Below are positions 30,636-39,217 of a DNA stretch of 64,000 nucleotides, piece after piece. The notes under the pieces were generated by a model. That model had not been told where the DNA came from and ran no database searches. It worked only from the letters and a program-made list of their open reading frames with translations. The stretch's first letter is position 1. Each line of letters starts with the position of its first letter. The stretch comes from Afifella sp. IM 167 (GTDB lineage Bacteria; Pseudomonadota; Alphaproteobacteria; Rhizobiales; Afifellaceae): contig NZ_NSLC01000010.1 of the NCBI RefSeq assembly GCF_020144925.1, forward strand, positions 1-64,000. Reading direction: 5' to 3'. The translations under genes were made by a program, and so were the position numbers.

Positions 30636-31601
30636 TCAGCCTCCGGTCTTGACCGCGCCGGCCTCGCCGCCTGCGAGGCGGTTGGCGAGGAAGGCGAGCG
30701 CCAGGAAGAGCAGGAAATTCACCACCGTGATCGCCGCCGCATAGTCGAATTTCGAAAGGCGGAAGGCGATCGAGTAGATGTAGGTGATGAGAAGGTCCGT
30801 CGCGTGCCCCGGCCCGCCCCCCGTCATCACGAAGATGAGGTCGAAGGCGGTGAAGGAATTGATGATCCCGACGACGAAGCAGAGGAAGAGCGAGGGCCGG
30901 ATGAGCGGCAGCGTGATCCGCCGGAAGCGCTGCAGCGCGTTCGCCCCGTCGATCGCCGCCGCCTCGTAAAGGCTCGGCGGGATGCTCTGCAGCCCCGTCA
31001 AGAGGATGATCATGTAAAAGCCGATCACCTGCCAGATCGAGGCGAGGATCACCGAGGGCAGCGCCCAGTCGAAGCTCTCCAGGAAGGGAATGCCCCTGTC
31101 GATGATGCCGAGCTCGATGAGGACGTAGTTGATCAGCCCGACATTCTCGTTGAACAGCCACTGCCAGATGATGCCGACGGCCACGGTCATCACCGGATAG
31201 GACATGAAGAAGATCGTCCGGTAGACGTTGCGCCCGCGGATATTGGTGTCGACGAGGAGCGCCACGGCGAGCGCGAAGACGATGCCGACCGGGGCGGAGG
31301 CCATGAAGATCAGCGTGTTCCACAGCGTCTGCCAGAAGGCGTCGTCGTAGAACAGCATCTCCTCGTAATGGTAGAGGCCGGCGAATTCGGCCGGCTTGTA
31401 GGGCGACCAGAACTGGAAGGAGAGCACCGCGTTCCAGATCAGCGGCACGATCCGGTAGATCGCGAAGATCGCCAGCGAAGGGGCGAGGAAAAGCCAGATC
31501 AGCGCCAGATCCCGGCTGCGCTTGCGCGAGCCGGGAATGAGGCCGGCAAGGCCGCGCCGGCGCCCTTCGAGCGCCGGTGCGTTGTCTGCCCCGCCAGCCA
31601 T
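30636..31601 (-). CDS. Carbohydrate ABC transporter permease (MalF type)
   Basis: A 321-residue CUT1 permease with six membrane helices after a basic cytoplasmic N-terminus (about 1-30). The EAA motif is YEAAAIDGANALQRFRRITL. It starts 3 bp after the binding-protein stop and precedes the MalG-type gene by 2 bp, a tight SBP-permease-permease order. Together these genes import a mono- or oligosaccharide. Nothing in the permease itself reveals the substrate. Confidence 0.94.
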   Translation of the reverse strand: MAGGADNAPALEGRRRGLAGLIPGSRKRSRDLALIWLFLAPSLAIFAIYRIVPLIWNAVLSFQFWSPYKPAEFAGLYHYEEMLFYDDAFWQTLWNTLIFMASAPVGIVFALAVALLVDTNIRGRNVYRTIFFMSYPVMTVAVGIIWQWLFNENVGLINYVLIELGIIDRGIPFLESFDWALPSVILASIWQVIGFYMIILLTGLQSIPPSLYEAAAIDGANALQRFRRITLPLIRPSLFLCFVVGIINSFTAFDLIFVMTGGGPGHATDLLITYIYSIAFRLSKFDYAAAITVVNFLLFLALAFLANRLAGGEAGAVKTGG

Positions 31602-31604
31602 GGA

Positions 31605-32852
31605 TCAGCGCCGCTGCAGGATGCGGTTGACCTTGCGCTCGGCCTCGCTCAGCGCGTCCTCGGCGCTCTTTTCGCCGAGCAAGGCCGCCTGCAGCTCCGG
31701 ATAGAAGGCGTCCTTGATCGCCGCATCCTGGGCGAAGGGCCAGTTGCCGGTCAGCTTGTCGAGATCCTGCAGCTGCGTCTCCAGGATCGGCACGACGGCC
31801 GGCAGGTTCTCCTTGAAGTAGCCCATCAGCTTCTCGTTGACCTGCATGTCGCCGGTCAGGTTGTTGGTGCCGGTGCCCATGGCGTAGGCGCCGTCGCCGC
31901 TGGTGGCGATCTTCATGAAGTCCCATGCCTCCTCGGGCCACTTGCTGCCTTCCGAAAGAACGAGGGAATGCGAGTTCGGCGTCGACCAGCCGCCCGGCAT
32001 GTTCATGGCGCCGACGCTTTCGTCGTTCACCCAGTCCGCCTTGCTCTTGAACCAGAGGAAGGCCGGGGCATGGGCGTGCAGCATGCCGACATTGCCGGCA
32101 GCGAAGGCGCCGTTCGGCTCCACCCAGCGTCCGGTCCAGGAGATCTTGTTGATGACGCCCTTTTCGGTGAGGTCGGCGAGGCGCTTGACGAGGGCCACGG
32201 CCTCCGGCGTGTTGAAGGCCGCCTTGCCGTCGTCGCCGACGAACTCCACGCCGTTCATGGCGAAGAGCGGCCAGTAGAGCCAGTCGAAGTTCAGCGTCAT
32301 GAAGCCGGTATTCTCGCCGCCGGTCATCTTCTCGGCATCGGCCATGATCTCGTCGAAGCTTGTCGGATCCTCGGTGATCCCGGCTTCCTTCATCATGTTG
32401 CGATTGAGGAAGAGCAGCGTCTTGGAGATGTAGAGCGGCACGCCGTAATGGTGGCCCTCGTACTTCCAGTTATCGAGGATCTGCGGGTTGATGCGGTCCG
32501 TGTAGTCCTTGTCGCGCTCCAGATACGGGTCGAGGTTCTTCAGCCCGCCCTGCGAGGCGTATTGCAGCCACAGGCCGCCCTGCACGTCGACGATGTCCGG
32601 CGGCGTGCCGGCGACGACCTGTGTCTGGTAGAAGGTCGGCAGCTCCGTGCCCTTCATGTCGATGCGCTCGACCTCGAAGTCCGGATGGACCTTCTTGAAG
32701 GCGGCGACCCATTTGTCGAAGCCTTCCGTGAAGTAGGGGATGTTCCAGGTCATCACGGTGATCTTCTTCTCCTGGGCGCTGGCGCTGCCCGGGTGAAGCG
32801 TCATCGCGAGCGTGGCTGCACCGGCAGCCAAGGCGATTGCGAGCTTTCTCAT
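31605..32852 (-). CDS. Extracellular sugar-binding protein of ABC transporter
   Basis: A 415-residue periplasmic binding protein of the CUT1 family. It has a signal peptide (about 1-27, cleavage near SASAQ) and the open ITVMTWNIPYFTEGFDKWVA start of the mature protein. Conserved blocks are VAGTPPDIVDVQGG and GTGTNNLTG, the latter in a hinge loop. Aromatic residues that would line a sugar pocket are frequent (WNIPYF, FDWLYWPLF, SWTGRW). ATG at 32850-32852 is preferred over the GTG 3 bp upstream because GGAGGAACGTG leads to it. It is the second gene of the left arm, behind the Gfo/Idh gene. Confidence 0.94.
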   Translation of the reverse strand: MRKLAIALAAGAATLAMTLHPGSASAQEKKITVMTWNIPYFTEGFDKWVAAFKKVHPDFEVERIDMKGTELPTFYQTQVVAGTPPDIVDVQGGLWLQYASQGGLKNLDPYLERDKDYTDRINPQILDNWKYEGHHYGVPLYISKTLLFLNRNMMKEAGITEDPTSFDEIMADAEKMTGGENTGFMTLNFDWLYWPLFAMNGVEFVGDDGKAAFNTPEAVALVKRLADLTEKGVINKISWTGRWVEPNGAFAAGNVGMLHAHAPAFLWFKSKADWVNDESVGAMNMPGGWSTPNSHSLVLSEGSKWPEEAWDFMKIATSGDGAYAMGTGTNNLTGDMQVNEKLMGYFKENLPAVVPILETQLQDLDKLTGNWPFAQDAAIKDAFYPELQAALLGEKSAEDALSEAERKVNRILQRR

Positions 32853-32927
32853 CACGTTCCTCCCTTTGAGGCGGGCTTTTTCCGCCCGCTTGCGCCCGGC
32901 GCTGCCTGCGACGACGACCGGGGATCC

Positions 32928-33959
32928 CTAAAATCTCAGCGGCACCTCCCGCCCTTCCGCCAGCGACTGCTCGGCGGCGAGACAGACGAGGATGCGCTTG
33001 CGCGCCTCCTCGCCGGAGACCATCGGCCGGCCGGCCTTGAAGGCGTCGATGACGAGGCGCAGTTCCTCGTCGAGCTCGAAGAGCTCGCCGGAAGCGCCCA
33101 GTTCCACGATCTCGGCCTTCTCCGCGCCGGCCCGCTTGACCTTCAGCTCGAAGCTCGGCTCCCGGGTGCGGTCCTCCGCCCCCGACCACCAGGTGCGGAT
33201 CGCGCCTTCGGTGCCGACCACCTCCATGACGTGATGATGTTCGAAGGCGGCGAGCGACTGGCTGATCACGGCATATTGGCCGCCCGGCCAGTGCATGACG
33301 GTGGTGAAGTTGTCGGCCATGGAGGCGCCGCCGCCATCGGGGCGCGGGCGCGAATTGCCGAAGGCGACGAGCCGGTCCGGATCGCCGAGCTCGGCGAAGT
33401 ACCACATGACGCTGTCGAAGAAGTGGACGGGCTCTTCCAGGATCCAGGAGCCGACGCGCTCCCGGTCGTAGCGCCAGCCGCCCGAGCCCTGGCGGTAGGG
33501 AAAGCGCGACAGGCTCACCATCGCGTAGAGAGGGGAGCCGATGGCGCCTTCCTCGATCAGCGTCCGGATTCGCCCCCACTGGGTGGAGAGGCGGAATTCG
33601 TGCCCGATCGTCAGCACCTTGCCTGACGCCATGGCGGCGGCGTTGAGGCGGTCGCAGGCGGCGACGGAAAGCGCCATCGGCTTTTCCAGGAGAACGTGCT
33701 TGCCGGCATTGAGCGCGGCGACGCCGATCTCCTCATGGAGATGGTTCGGCACCACGATGTCGACGGCCTCGATGGAGGCGTCGGCAAGGAGCGCGCCGAT
33801 ATCGCGGTGGACGGGAATGTCGGGAAAGCGCTCGCGCGCGGCCTTTTCCGTCGCCTCGCTCTGGCAGGCGATGGCGGCGAGTTCGGCGCCGGGCGCCTTC
33901 ACGATCGCCTCGGCGTGATGCTTGCCCCAGAGGCCGTAGCCTATTAGCCCAAACTGCAA
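32928..33959 (-). CDS. Gfo/Idh/MocA family NAD(P)-dependent oxidoreductase
   Basis: A protein of about 343 residues, first gene of the left arm. It has the N-terminal nucleotide-binding FGLIGYGLWGKHHAEAI and the signature EKPMALS after NAGKHVLLEKP. The C-terminal alpha/beta domain contains the SGGWRYDRERVGSWILEEPVHFFD region, which bears the substrate-site His. Family members oxidise or reduce a ring hydroxyl of a sugar or inositol. The TTG at 33957-33959 follows GGGAGGGG with 6-bp spacing and gives the usual start; an ATG at 33977 would add six residues but has no ribosome site. Substrate unknown. Confidence 0.88.
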   Translation of the reverse strand: MQFGLIGYGLWGKHHAEAIVKAPGAELAAIACQSEATEKAARERFPDIPVHRDIGALLADASIEAVDIVVPNHLHEEIGVAALNAGKHVLLEKPMALSVAACDRLNAAAMASGKVLTIGHEFRLSTQWGRIRTLIEEGAIGSPLYAMVSLSRFPYRQGSGGWRYDRERVGSWILEEPVHFFDSVMWYFAELGDPDRLVAFGNSRPRPDGGGASMADNFTTVMHWPGGQYAVISQSLAAFEHHHVMEVVGTEGAIRTWWSGAEDRTREPSFELKVKRAGAEKAEIVELGASGELFELDEELRLVIDAFKAGRPMVSGEEARKRILVCLAAEQSLAEGREVPLRF

Positions 33960-33998
33960 GACGGGCCCCTCCCTCATATGATCTTGATGCGGCTTCTT

Positions 33999-34012
33999 TG
34001 TAACCGCTTACC
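33999..34012. promoter_or_regulatory. LacI-type operator, left arm
   Basis: TGTAACCGCTTACC is an imperfect palindrome around the central CG. Its reverse complement, GGTAAGCGGTTACA, shares the TAAGCGGTT core with the site at 35218-35231. It lies about 40-50 bp upstream of the Gfo/Idh start, at promoter distance. LacI-family sites typically read TGNAANCGNTTNCA. Probably bound by the LacI-type regulator encoded next door. Confidence 0.72.
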
Positions 34013-34055
34013 AAGATTAGACCCCGCAAATGGCCGGCCTGTCAATCGGCAACCT

Positions 34056-35183
34056 TCATCCCGCCGGATCGCGCTCCCGCGTCTCGGCGGGATTTTTCAC
34101 GCCCAAAGGGGACGCCTCCGACGGGACCGGGCCGGTCGAGCCGCGCAGGATGAGTTTCACCTCCACCTCGGTCGCATGCGCCACCGGCTTGCCTTCCAGA
34201 CTGTCGATCAGGTGGTCCGCGGCAAGCTCGCCGATCTCGCGTGCCGGCAGCGCCATGGTGGTGAGGCCGGGCGGCATCTGGGCCGCCAGGTCGAGATCGT
34301 CGAAGCCCGCGATGGAGATGTCGCGCGGCACGTCGAGGCCCTGCGCCTGCGCCTCGATCAGGGCGCCGATGGCGATCACGTCGTTGCCGCAGATCACCGC
34401 CGTCGGCCGCGGCTGCCGCGCCAGCAGCGTGCGCAGGCCGAGCCGCCCCTCCCCGATCCTGTAGGGCCGCTCGACGACGAGGTCCGGCGGCAGCGGAAGC
34501 CCGCGCGCCGCCAGCGCCGCGCGCACGCCGGCAAGGCGCCCACCCGCACGGTCGTTGCCGGCCACCGGGCCGGCGATCATGCCGACGGTTTTATGTCCAA
34601 GATCAAGGAGATGGTCGGTCAGGCGCCGCGCCGCCACACTGTTGTCGAAGCCGATATTCGGCTGTGCCGCCGCTGGGTCATAGACACTGGTATTGACGAC
34701 CGCGATGCCCCGCTTCTCCAGCAGTTCGTAGATCGCGGGATCGTGCTCCCCACCCTCCAGCATCAGCCCGTCGATGCCGACCTCCACCAGGCTACGGCAT
34801 TGCTGCAGCTCGATCGAAAGGTCGTATTGCGACAGCGCCAGGACGAGGCTGTAGCCTCTTTCGCGGCAGCGCATCTGCAGCGCCGCGATCTTGTCGGCGC
34901 GGCGGGCATTGTCGACCGTCGGGATGATCGCACCGATGGCATGCGCGCGCCGCAGGGAAAGCGCCCGCGCCGCGCCGTGGCGGATATAGCCGAGGCTCCG
35001 GACGGCGTTTTCCACCTTGAGGCGCATTTCGGCGCTGACCCGCGACGGCTCGTTGAGCGCGCGCGACACCGTGGCGATCGACACGCCCGCGAGCTGCGCC
35101 ACCTCGCGCATTCCGGCCGGCCGCCATTCGCCCTCTGCGGGCGCCGACGGGCTTTCGCCGGGATGGGTGGGCTCGGTCGTCAT
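34056..35183 (-). CDS. LacI-family transcriptional regulator
   Basis: A 375-residue regulator. The N-terminal helix-turn-helix (about 25-50) reads MREVAQLAGVSIATVSRALN, preceded by a 24-residue disordered leader. The periplasmic-binding-like effector domain follows, with AIGAIIPTVDN, DGLMLEGG, GFDNSVAARRLTDHLLDLGH and the dimer-interface region AVICGNDVIAIGAL. It is encoded between the two arms of the carbohydrate island and divergent from the ABC ATPase. Two matching palindromes, one in its own divergent intergenic region and one before the left arm, make it the likely repressor of both arms. The effector is presumably the sugar or its phosphate. Confidence 0.93.
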   Translation of the reverse strand: MTTEPTHPGESPSAPAEGEWRPAGMREVAQLAGVSIATVSRALNEPSRVSAEMRLKVENAVRSLGYIRHGAARALSLRRAHAIGAIIPTVDNARRADKIAALQMRCRERGYSLVLALSQYDLSIELQQCRSLVEVGIDGLMLEGGEHDPAIYELLEKRGIAVVNTSVYDPAAAQPNIGFDNSVAARRLTDHLLDLGHKTVGMIAGPVAGNDRAGGRLAGVRAALAARGLPLPPDLVVERPYRIGEGRLGLRTLLARQPRPTAVICGNDVIAIGALIEAQAQGLDVPRDISIAGFDDLDLAAQMPPGLTTMALPAREIGELAADHLIDSLEGKPVAHATEVEVKLILRGSTGPVPSEASPLGVKNPAETRERDPAG

Positions 35184-35217
35184 TGCGTCTCGACGGCAGC
35201 AAATACGGATGCTAGTT

Positions 35218-35231
35218 TGTAAGCGGTTTCA
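35218..35231. promoter_or_regulatory. LacI-type operator, right arm and regulator
   Basis: TGTAAGCGGTTTCA fits the LacI-family consensus TGNAANCGNTTNCA, with the central CG. It sits in the 107-bp region between the divergent regulator gene and ABC ATPase. On the minus strand it overlaps a possible TTGCAG-N17-TTACAA promoter, which would give autoregulation. Confidence 0.75.
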
Positions 35232-35290
35232 CGCAAAAACTGCAACCAAAACCTGCGTGAGGCCAGCCCGGCAGTCCTGGGGAGGAGCTT

Positions 35291-36385
35291 TTGGCCGAGG
35301 TCAGTCTGCGTCGCGTAACGAAGCGTTTTGGCGAGGTCGAGGTCGTGCATGGCATCGATCTCGACGTGCCCGATCACGAATTCCTGGTGCTGGTCGGCCC
35401 GTCGGGCTGCGGCAAGAGCACGCTGCTGCGCATGATCGCCGGATTGGAGGACGTCTCCTCCGGCGAGATCGTCATCGGCGGCCAGGTGGTCAACGAGCTG
35501 GCGCCGAAGAACCGCGACATCGCCATGGTCTTCCAGGACTATGCGCTCTACCCGCATCTCAACGTCTACCGGAACATGTCTTTCGGGCTGGAGATGCGCC
35601 GCATGCCGAAGGACGAGATCCGCCAGCGCGTCGAGCGCGCCGCCGGCATTCTCGACCTCGCCCCTCTCCTGGAGCGCCGCCCCGCCCAGCTTTCCGGCGG
35701 CCAGCGCCAGCGCGTCGCCATGGGAAGGGCGATCGTGCGCGATCCGAAGGTCTTCCTCTTCGACGAGCCGCTTTCCAATCTCGACGCCAAGCTGCGCGCC
35801 GACATGCGCACCGAGATCAAGAAGCTTCATCAGGAGCTGAGGACCACCGTCGTCTATGTCACCCACGACCAGGTCGAGGCGATGACGCTCGCCGAGCGCA
35901 TCGTCGTCATGCGCTCCGGCCATGTGGAGCAGATCGGCTCGCCCGACGAGGTCTACAACCGCCCGGCGAACCTCTTCGTCGCCGGCTTCATCGGCGCCCC
36001 GCGCATGAACCGCATTCCCTGCCATCCGGCGGAGGGCGGCGCCCCGGCGATCCGGATCGCCGACGGGCCCGTCCTGCCGCTTTCGCAAGGCGCCGCCGGC
36101 AATCTCGGCCCGCCGGAAAAGAAGCTCGTCCTCGGCCTTCGTCCGGAGGCCTTCACGCTCGCCGATGGCGAGGCCGCCGGAAGGATCGACGTCACCGTCC
36201 GCTTCGTGGAGCCCCTCGGCTCCGACACGCTCGCTTTCTTCACCTTGGGTGGGGCGGAGGTGATCGCCCGCCTGCCGCCCTTGCCGCATCTTCGCGAGGG
36301 CAGCCAAATCTCCCTCGCGGTCGAGCCCGGCAAGATGTTCCTCTTCGACGCCGAGACGGAAAGGCGCATCGATGCTCTGGCCTAG
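35291..36385 (+). CDS. Sugar ABC transporter ATP-binding protein (UgpC/MsmK type)
   Basis: A 364-residue CUT1 ATPase. Walker A is GPSGCGKST (36-44), the signature [15 protein letters not shown] lies near 133 and Walker [13 protein letters not shown] follows about 18 residues later. A C-terminal TOBE/OB regulatory domain (about 240-360) completes it. The start is a TTG at 35291, with GGGGAGGAG ending 4 bp before; no ATG is near. It is the first gene of the right arm, while its permeases and binding protein are in the left arm. It overlaps the NagB-like gene by 14 bp. Confidence 0.94.
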   Translation: MAEVSLRRVTKRFGEVEVVHGIDLDVPDHEFLVLVGPSGCGKSTLLRMIAGLEDVSSGEIVIGGQVVNELAPKNRDIAMVFQDYALYPHLNVYRNMSFGLEMRRMPKDEIRQRVERAAGILDLAPLLERRPAQLSGGQRQRVAMGRAIVRDPKVFLFDEPLSNLDAKLRADMRTEIKKLHQELRTTVVYVTHDQVEAMTLAERIVVMRSGHVEQIGSPDEVYNRPANLFVAGFIGAPRMNRIPCHPAEGGAPAIRIADGPVLPLSQGAAGNLGPPEKKLVLGLRPEAFTLADGEAAGRIDVTVRFVEPLGSDTLAFFTLGGAEVIARLPPLPHLREGSQISLAVEPGKMFLFDAETERRIDALA

Positions 36386-37247
36386 CCTGAAGACCGGCAG
36401 CCGCGCCAATCCGCTTGCCATCCCGCCCGACGCGGTCGGGCGCGGCTCGCCGATCGGCTTCGAGGTGGTGCCGGACGACGCCGCGCTCATCTCCCGCTTC
36501 GCCGCCGACATGATGGGCGAATACCGGGCCGCCAAGGCAGCCGGCCGCGACAGGGTCGTCTTCATCGTTCCGGTCGGCCCGGTCGGCCAGTATCCGCTCT
36601 GGGCGGCCGCCTGCAACGAGACCGGCACCAGCCTTTCCGACCTCGTCCTCGTCAACATGGACGAGTACCTGACGGAGGACGGCAGCGACTTCATCCCCCT
36701 CTCCGACCCCCTCTCCTTCCGCGCCCATATGCAGCGCGAGTTCTTCTCCCTGCTCGATCCGGCGCTCTCCCCGCCAGAAGAGGCGCGGATCTTTCCCGAT
36801 CCGAGGCGCCCCGAGGCGACGACCGAGCTGATCGACCGGCTTGGCGGCGTCGACGCCTGCTTCGGCGGCGTCGGCATCACCGGCCACCTTGCCTTCAACG
36901 ACCCGCCGGAGCCCGGCGACGAAACGGGCCTGGAGGAATTCGCCGCCCTGCCCACCCGCATCGTGCGGCTGTCGCGCGAGACGCGGGTCAACAACGCCAT
37001 CACCGCCGCCCGCGGCAGCATCGACCGCGTTCCCGAGCTGGCCGTCACGGTCGGCATGCGCGAGATCCTCGGCGCCCGCCGCGTGCGCCTCTACATGAAC
37101 CGGCCCTGGCAATGCGCGATCGTCCGCAAGCTGCTGCACGGCCCCGTGACGGCCGCCGTCCCCGCCTCGCTGCTGCAGCGCCACCCCGATGCGCGCGTCA
37201 CCGCGCTCGACCTCGTGACGGCGCTGCCCGAGCCGGAGCTGCGCTAG
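36372..37247 (+). CDS. NagB-like sugar-phosphate isomerase/deaminase, atypical active site
   Basis: A 291-residue protein of the glucosamine-6-phosphate deaminase/isomerase fold. It keeps NMDEYL (96-100; the proton-transfer Asp97) and [13 protein letters not shown]. In E. coli NagB the second motif is GVGNDGHIAFNEP, so the catalytic Asp141 is Thr170 here, His143 is kept as His172 and Glu148 is Asp177. The phosphate-binding loop is also changed ([10 protein letters not shown] instead of a PTGxTP type). It is thus unlikely to be a plain GlcN6P deaminase and may be an isomerase for another sugar. It overlaps the ATPase gene by 14 bp and belongs to the right-arm operon. Confidence 0.8.
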   Translation: MLWPSLKTGSRANPLAIPPDAVGRGSPIGFEVVPDDAALISRFAADMMGEYRAAKAAGRDRVVFIVPVGPVGQYPLWAAACNETGTSLSDLVLVNMDEYLTEDGSDFIPLSDPLSFRAHMQREFFSLLDPALSPPEEARIFPDPRRPEATTELIDRLGGVDACFGGVGITGHLAFNDPPEPGDETGLEEFAALPTRIVRLSRETRVNNAITAARGSIDRVPELAVTVGMREILGARRVRLYMNRPWQCAIVRKLLHGPVTAAVPASLLQRHPDARVTALDLVTALPEPELR

Positions 37248-37276
37248 CAAAGACGATGGAGGAAGGACAAAAACGC

Positions 37277-38293
37277 ATGGCAGGCGAGATCTTCGGCACG
37301 ACGGAAGAAGGCGAGGAGGTGCGCCGGATCGCCATCTCCGGCGGCGGGCTGACGGCGCATATCCTCACCTGGGGCGCCGTCATCCAGGATCTCCGCCTTG
37401 CGGGCCACGCCCCGCCTCTCGTCCTCGGCTTCGAGAGCTTTGCGGATTATCCCGCGCATTCCCCGCATTTCGGCGCGCTGGCCGGCCCGACCGCCAACCG
37501 CATCGCGGATGCGCGCTTTGCCATCGACGGCACGGCCTATCAGCTCGACCGCAACTTCCTCGGCCGCCACAACCTGCATGGCGGCTCGGCCGCCTTCGGC
37601 AAGCGCAACTGGCAGGTCGCCGATGCCGGCGCCGATTTCGTCACGCTTGTCGTCGTCTCGCCCGATGGCGAGGCCGGCTATCCCGGCCGGCTTGAGACCT
37701 TCTGCACCTATCGGCTGGCCGCGGATGGCGCACTGCGCGTCGAACTCCGGGCGACGACCGACCGGCCGACGCTCTGCAACCTCGCCCAGCACAGCTATTT
37801 CAATCTCGATGACGGGGGCGCGACGCCGATCCTCGATCACCGGCTGGAGATCGAGGCCGGGACCTTCCTGCCCGTCACCGACGAGCTGATCCCGACGGGC
37901 AAGATCCTGCCCGTTGCCGGCACGGTCCTCGATTTTCGAAAAGCGCGCCCGATCCGCTGCGAGGAAGGCGGCGAACAGGTGATCTACGACCACAATTTCT
38001 GTCTGGCAGAAGCGCGCGGCCCCCTCCGCCGCGTCGCCACCGTCACGGCCGCGCGCTCGGGCCTGCGGCTCGACGTCGCCACCACCGAGCCCGGCATCCA
38101 GTTCTACGCCGGCCACAAGGTGAAGCCGCCCGTTCCGGGGCTCGAAGGCATCCGCTACGCGCCCTGGTCGGGCCTGTGCCTGGAGCCCCAGATCTGGCCG
38201 GACGCGATCAACCATGAGGGCTTTCCCTCGCCGATCCTGCGCCCCGGCGAGACCTACGATCAGATATCGGAATTCCGCTTTGCCAGGGGCTGA
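37277..38293 (+). CDS. Aldose 1-epimerase (mutarotase)
   Basis: A 338-residue galactose-mutarotase-like protein that interconverts the alpha and beta anomers of a hexose. The pattern includes AHSPHFGALAGPTANRIADA, RHNLHGGSAAFGKRNW, the catalytic-His segment LAQHSYFNL and the catalytic-Glu segment GLCLEPQIWPDAINH. The ATG at 37277 follows GGAGGAAGG at suitable distance; another ATG at 37256 lacks one. Its presence shows that a free aldose, not only a phosphate, is handled by this pathway. E. coli's sulfoquinovose operon contains an enzyme of this family (YihR), which is one of several parallels. Confidence 0.92.
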   Translation: MAGEIFGTTEEGEEVRRIAISGGGLTAHILTWGAVIQDLRLAGHAPPLVLGFESFADYPAHSPHFGALAGPTANRIADARFAIDGTAYQLDRNFLGRHNLHGGSAAFGKRNWQVADAGADFVTLVVVSPDGEAGYPGRLETFCTYRLAADGALRVELRATTDRPTLCNLAQHSYFNLDDGGATPILDHRLEIEAGTFLPVTDELIPTGKILPVAGTVLDFRKARPIRCEEGGEQVIYDHNFCLAEARGPLRRVATVTAARSGLRLDVATTEPGIQFYAGHKVKPPVPGLEGIRYAPWSGLCLEPQIWPDAINHEGFPSPILRPGETYDQISEFRFARG

Positions 38294-38314
38294 GCGCAGG
38301 AAAGGCGGCGCAGC

Positions 38315-39217
38315 ATGAGCGCGCGTCTCCTCTGCCTGGGCGTCGCCGTCGAGGACTACGTCTTCGCGCTGCCGGAAATGCCGAAAAAACCGCACAAATA
38401 CCGCGCCACGGATTTCACCACGATCGGCGGCGGCATCGCCGCCAACGCCGCCGTCGCCATTTCCCGCCTGGGCGGTACGGCCTTCCTGGCGACCCGCCTT
38501 GGCGAGGACGCGCTCGGCGCCTCCATCGTCGCCGAGCTTGAAGCCGAGGGCGTCGATTGCCGTCTTGCCCGCCGCTTTGCCGGTTGCCGCTCTTCCCTGT
38601 CGATGGTGCTCGTCGACGCCACCGGCGAGCGCATGATCGTCAATTATCGCGATCCCGGCCTGCCGGAGGAGACGGACTGGCTGCCCGAACCGGCCGAGCT
38701 CGGCCTTGCCGGAATTCTCGTCGATACGCGCTGGACGGGCGGCGCCGCGACGATGCTGCGCCGCGCCCGCGCCGCCGGCCTGCCTGGCGTGCTCGACGTG
38801 GAGCCGCCGGTGGCGCCCGCCACAGAGGCCATGGCGGCGGCGACGCATCTCGCCTTCTCGCGCGACGGCCTCGCCGAATGGGCGGGCACTGAAGAGATCG
38901 AGGAAGGCCTCGCCGTGGCGGCAGAAAGGACCGACGCCTTCCTTTGCGTCACCGACGGCGCCGACGGCACCTTCTTCCGCAAGGGGGCGGAGAGCGGCCA
39001 CGTCCCGGCCTTCGAGGTCGAGGTCGTCGACACGCTCGCCGCCGGCGACGTCTGGCACGGCGCCTTTGCGCTCGCCCTCGCCGAGGGCCGCGACGAGGTG
39101 GCCGCCCTTCGCTTCGCCTCGGCGGCCGCCGCCATCAAATGCACCGGATTCGGCGGCCGGGCCGCCATTCCCGACCGACCGCAAGTGGAGTCCTTTCTGA
39201 TGGAGCATGCCGCATGA
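38315..39217 (+). CDS. PfkB-family sugar kinase, YihV (sulfofructose kinase)-like
   Basis: A 300-residue ribokinase-fold kinase. The N-terminal signature is TIGGGIAANAAVAISRLGG, and the ATP-site/catalytic motif is VVDTLAAGDVWHGAF, with a variant DTLAAGD (catalytic Asp245). Compared from memory with E. coli YihV, the two align without gaps over about 140 residues with an offset of one. YihV Lys27, Asn109 and Arg138, which I recall as the sulfonate-binding residues, correspond to Lys28, Asn110 (IVNY) and Arg139 (DTRW). The C-terminus KCTGFGGRAAIPD also matches KCTRPGGRAGIPD. The kinase likely phosphorylates a ketohexose at C1; whether the 6-position carries sulfonate is unproven. Its stop overlaps the aldolase start (ATGA). 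Confidence 0.88.
   Translation: MSARLLCLGVAVEDYVFALPEMPKKPHKYRATDFTTIGGGIAANAAVAISRLGGTAFLATRLGEDALGASIVAELEAEGVDCRLARRFAGCRSSLSMVLVDATGERMIVNYRDPGLPEETDWLPEPAELGLAGILVDTRWTGGAATMLRRARAAGLPGVLDVEPPVAPATEAMAAATHLAFSRDGLAEWAGTEEIEEGLAVAAERTDAFLCVTDGADGTFFRKGAESGHVPAFEVEVVDTLAAGDVWHGAFALALAEGRDEVAALRFASAAAAIKCTGFGGRAAIPDRPQVESFLMEHAA

Noticed and set aside
30804-33626. 940-codon plus-strand open frame opposite the ABC transporter genes
   Set aside because: Antisense shadow typical of high-GC DNA; its product is low-complexity Arg/Asp/His/Gly-rich with no domain, while the minus-strand genes are clear.
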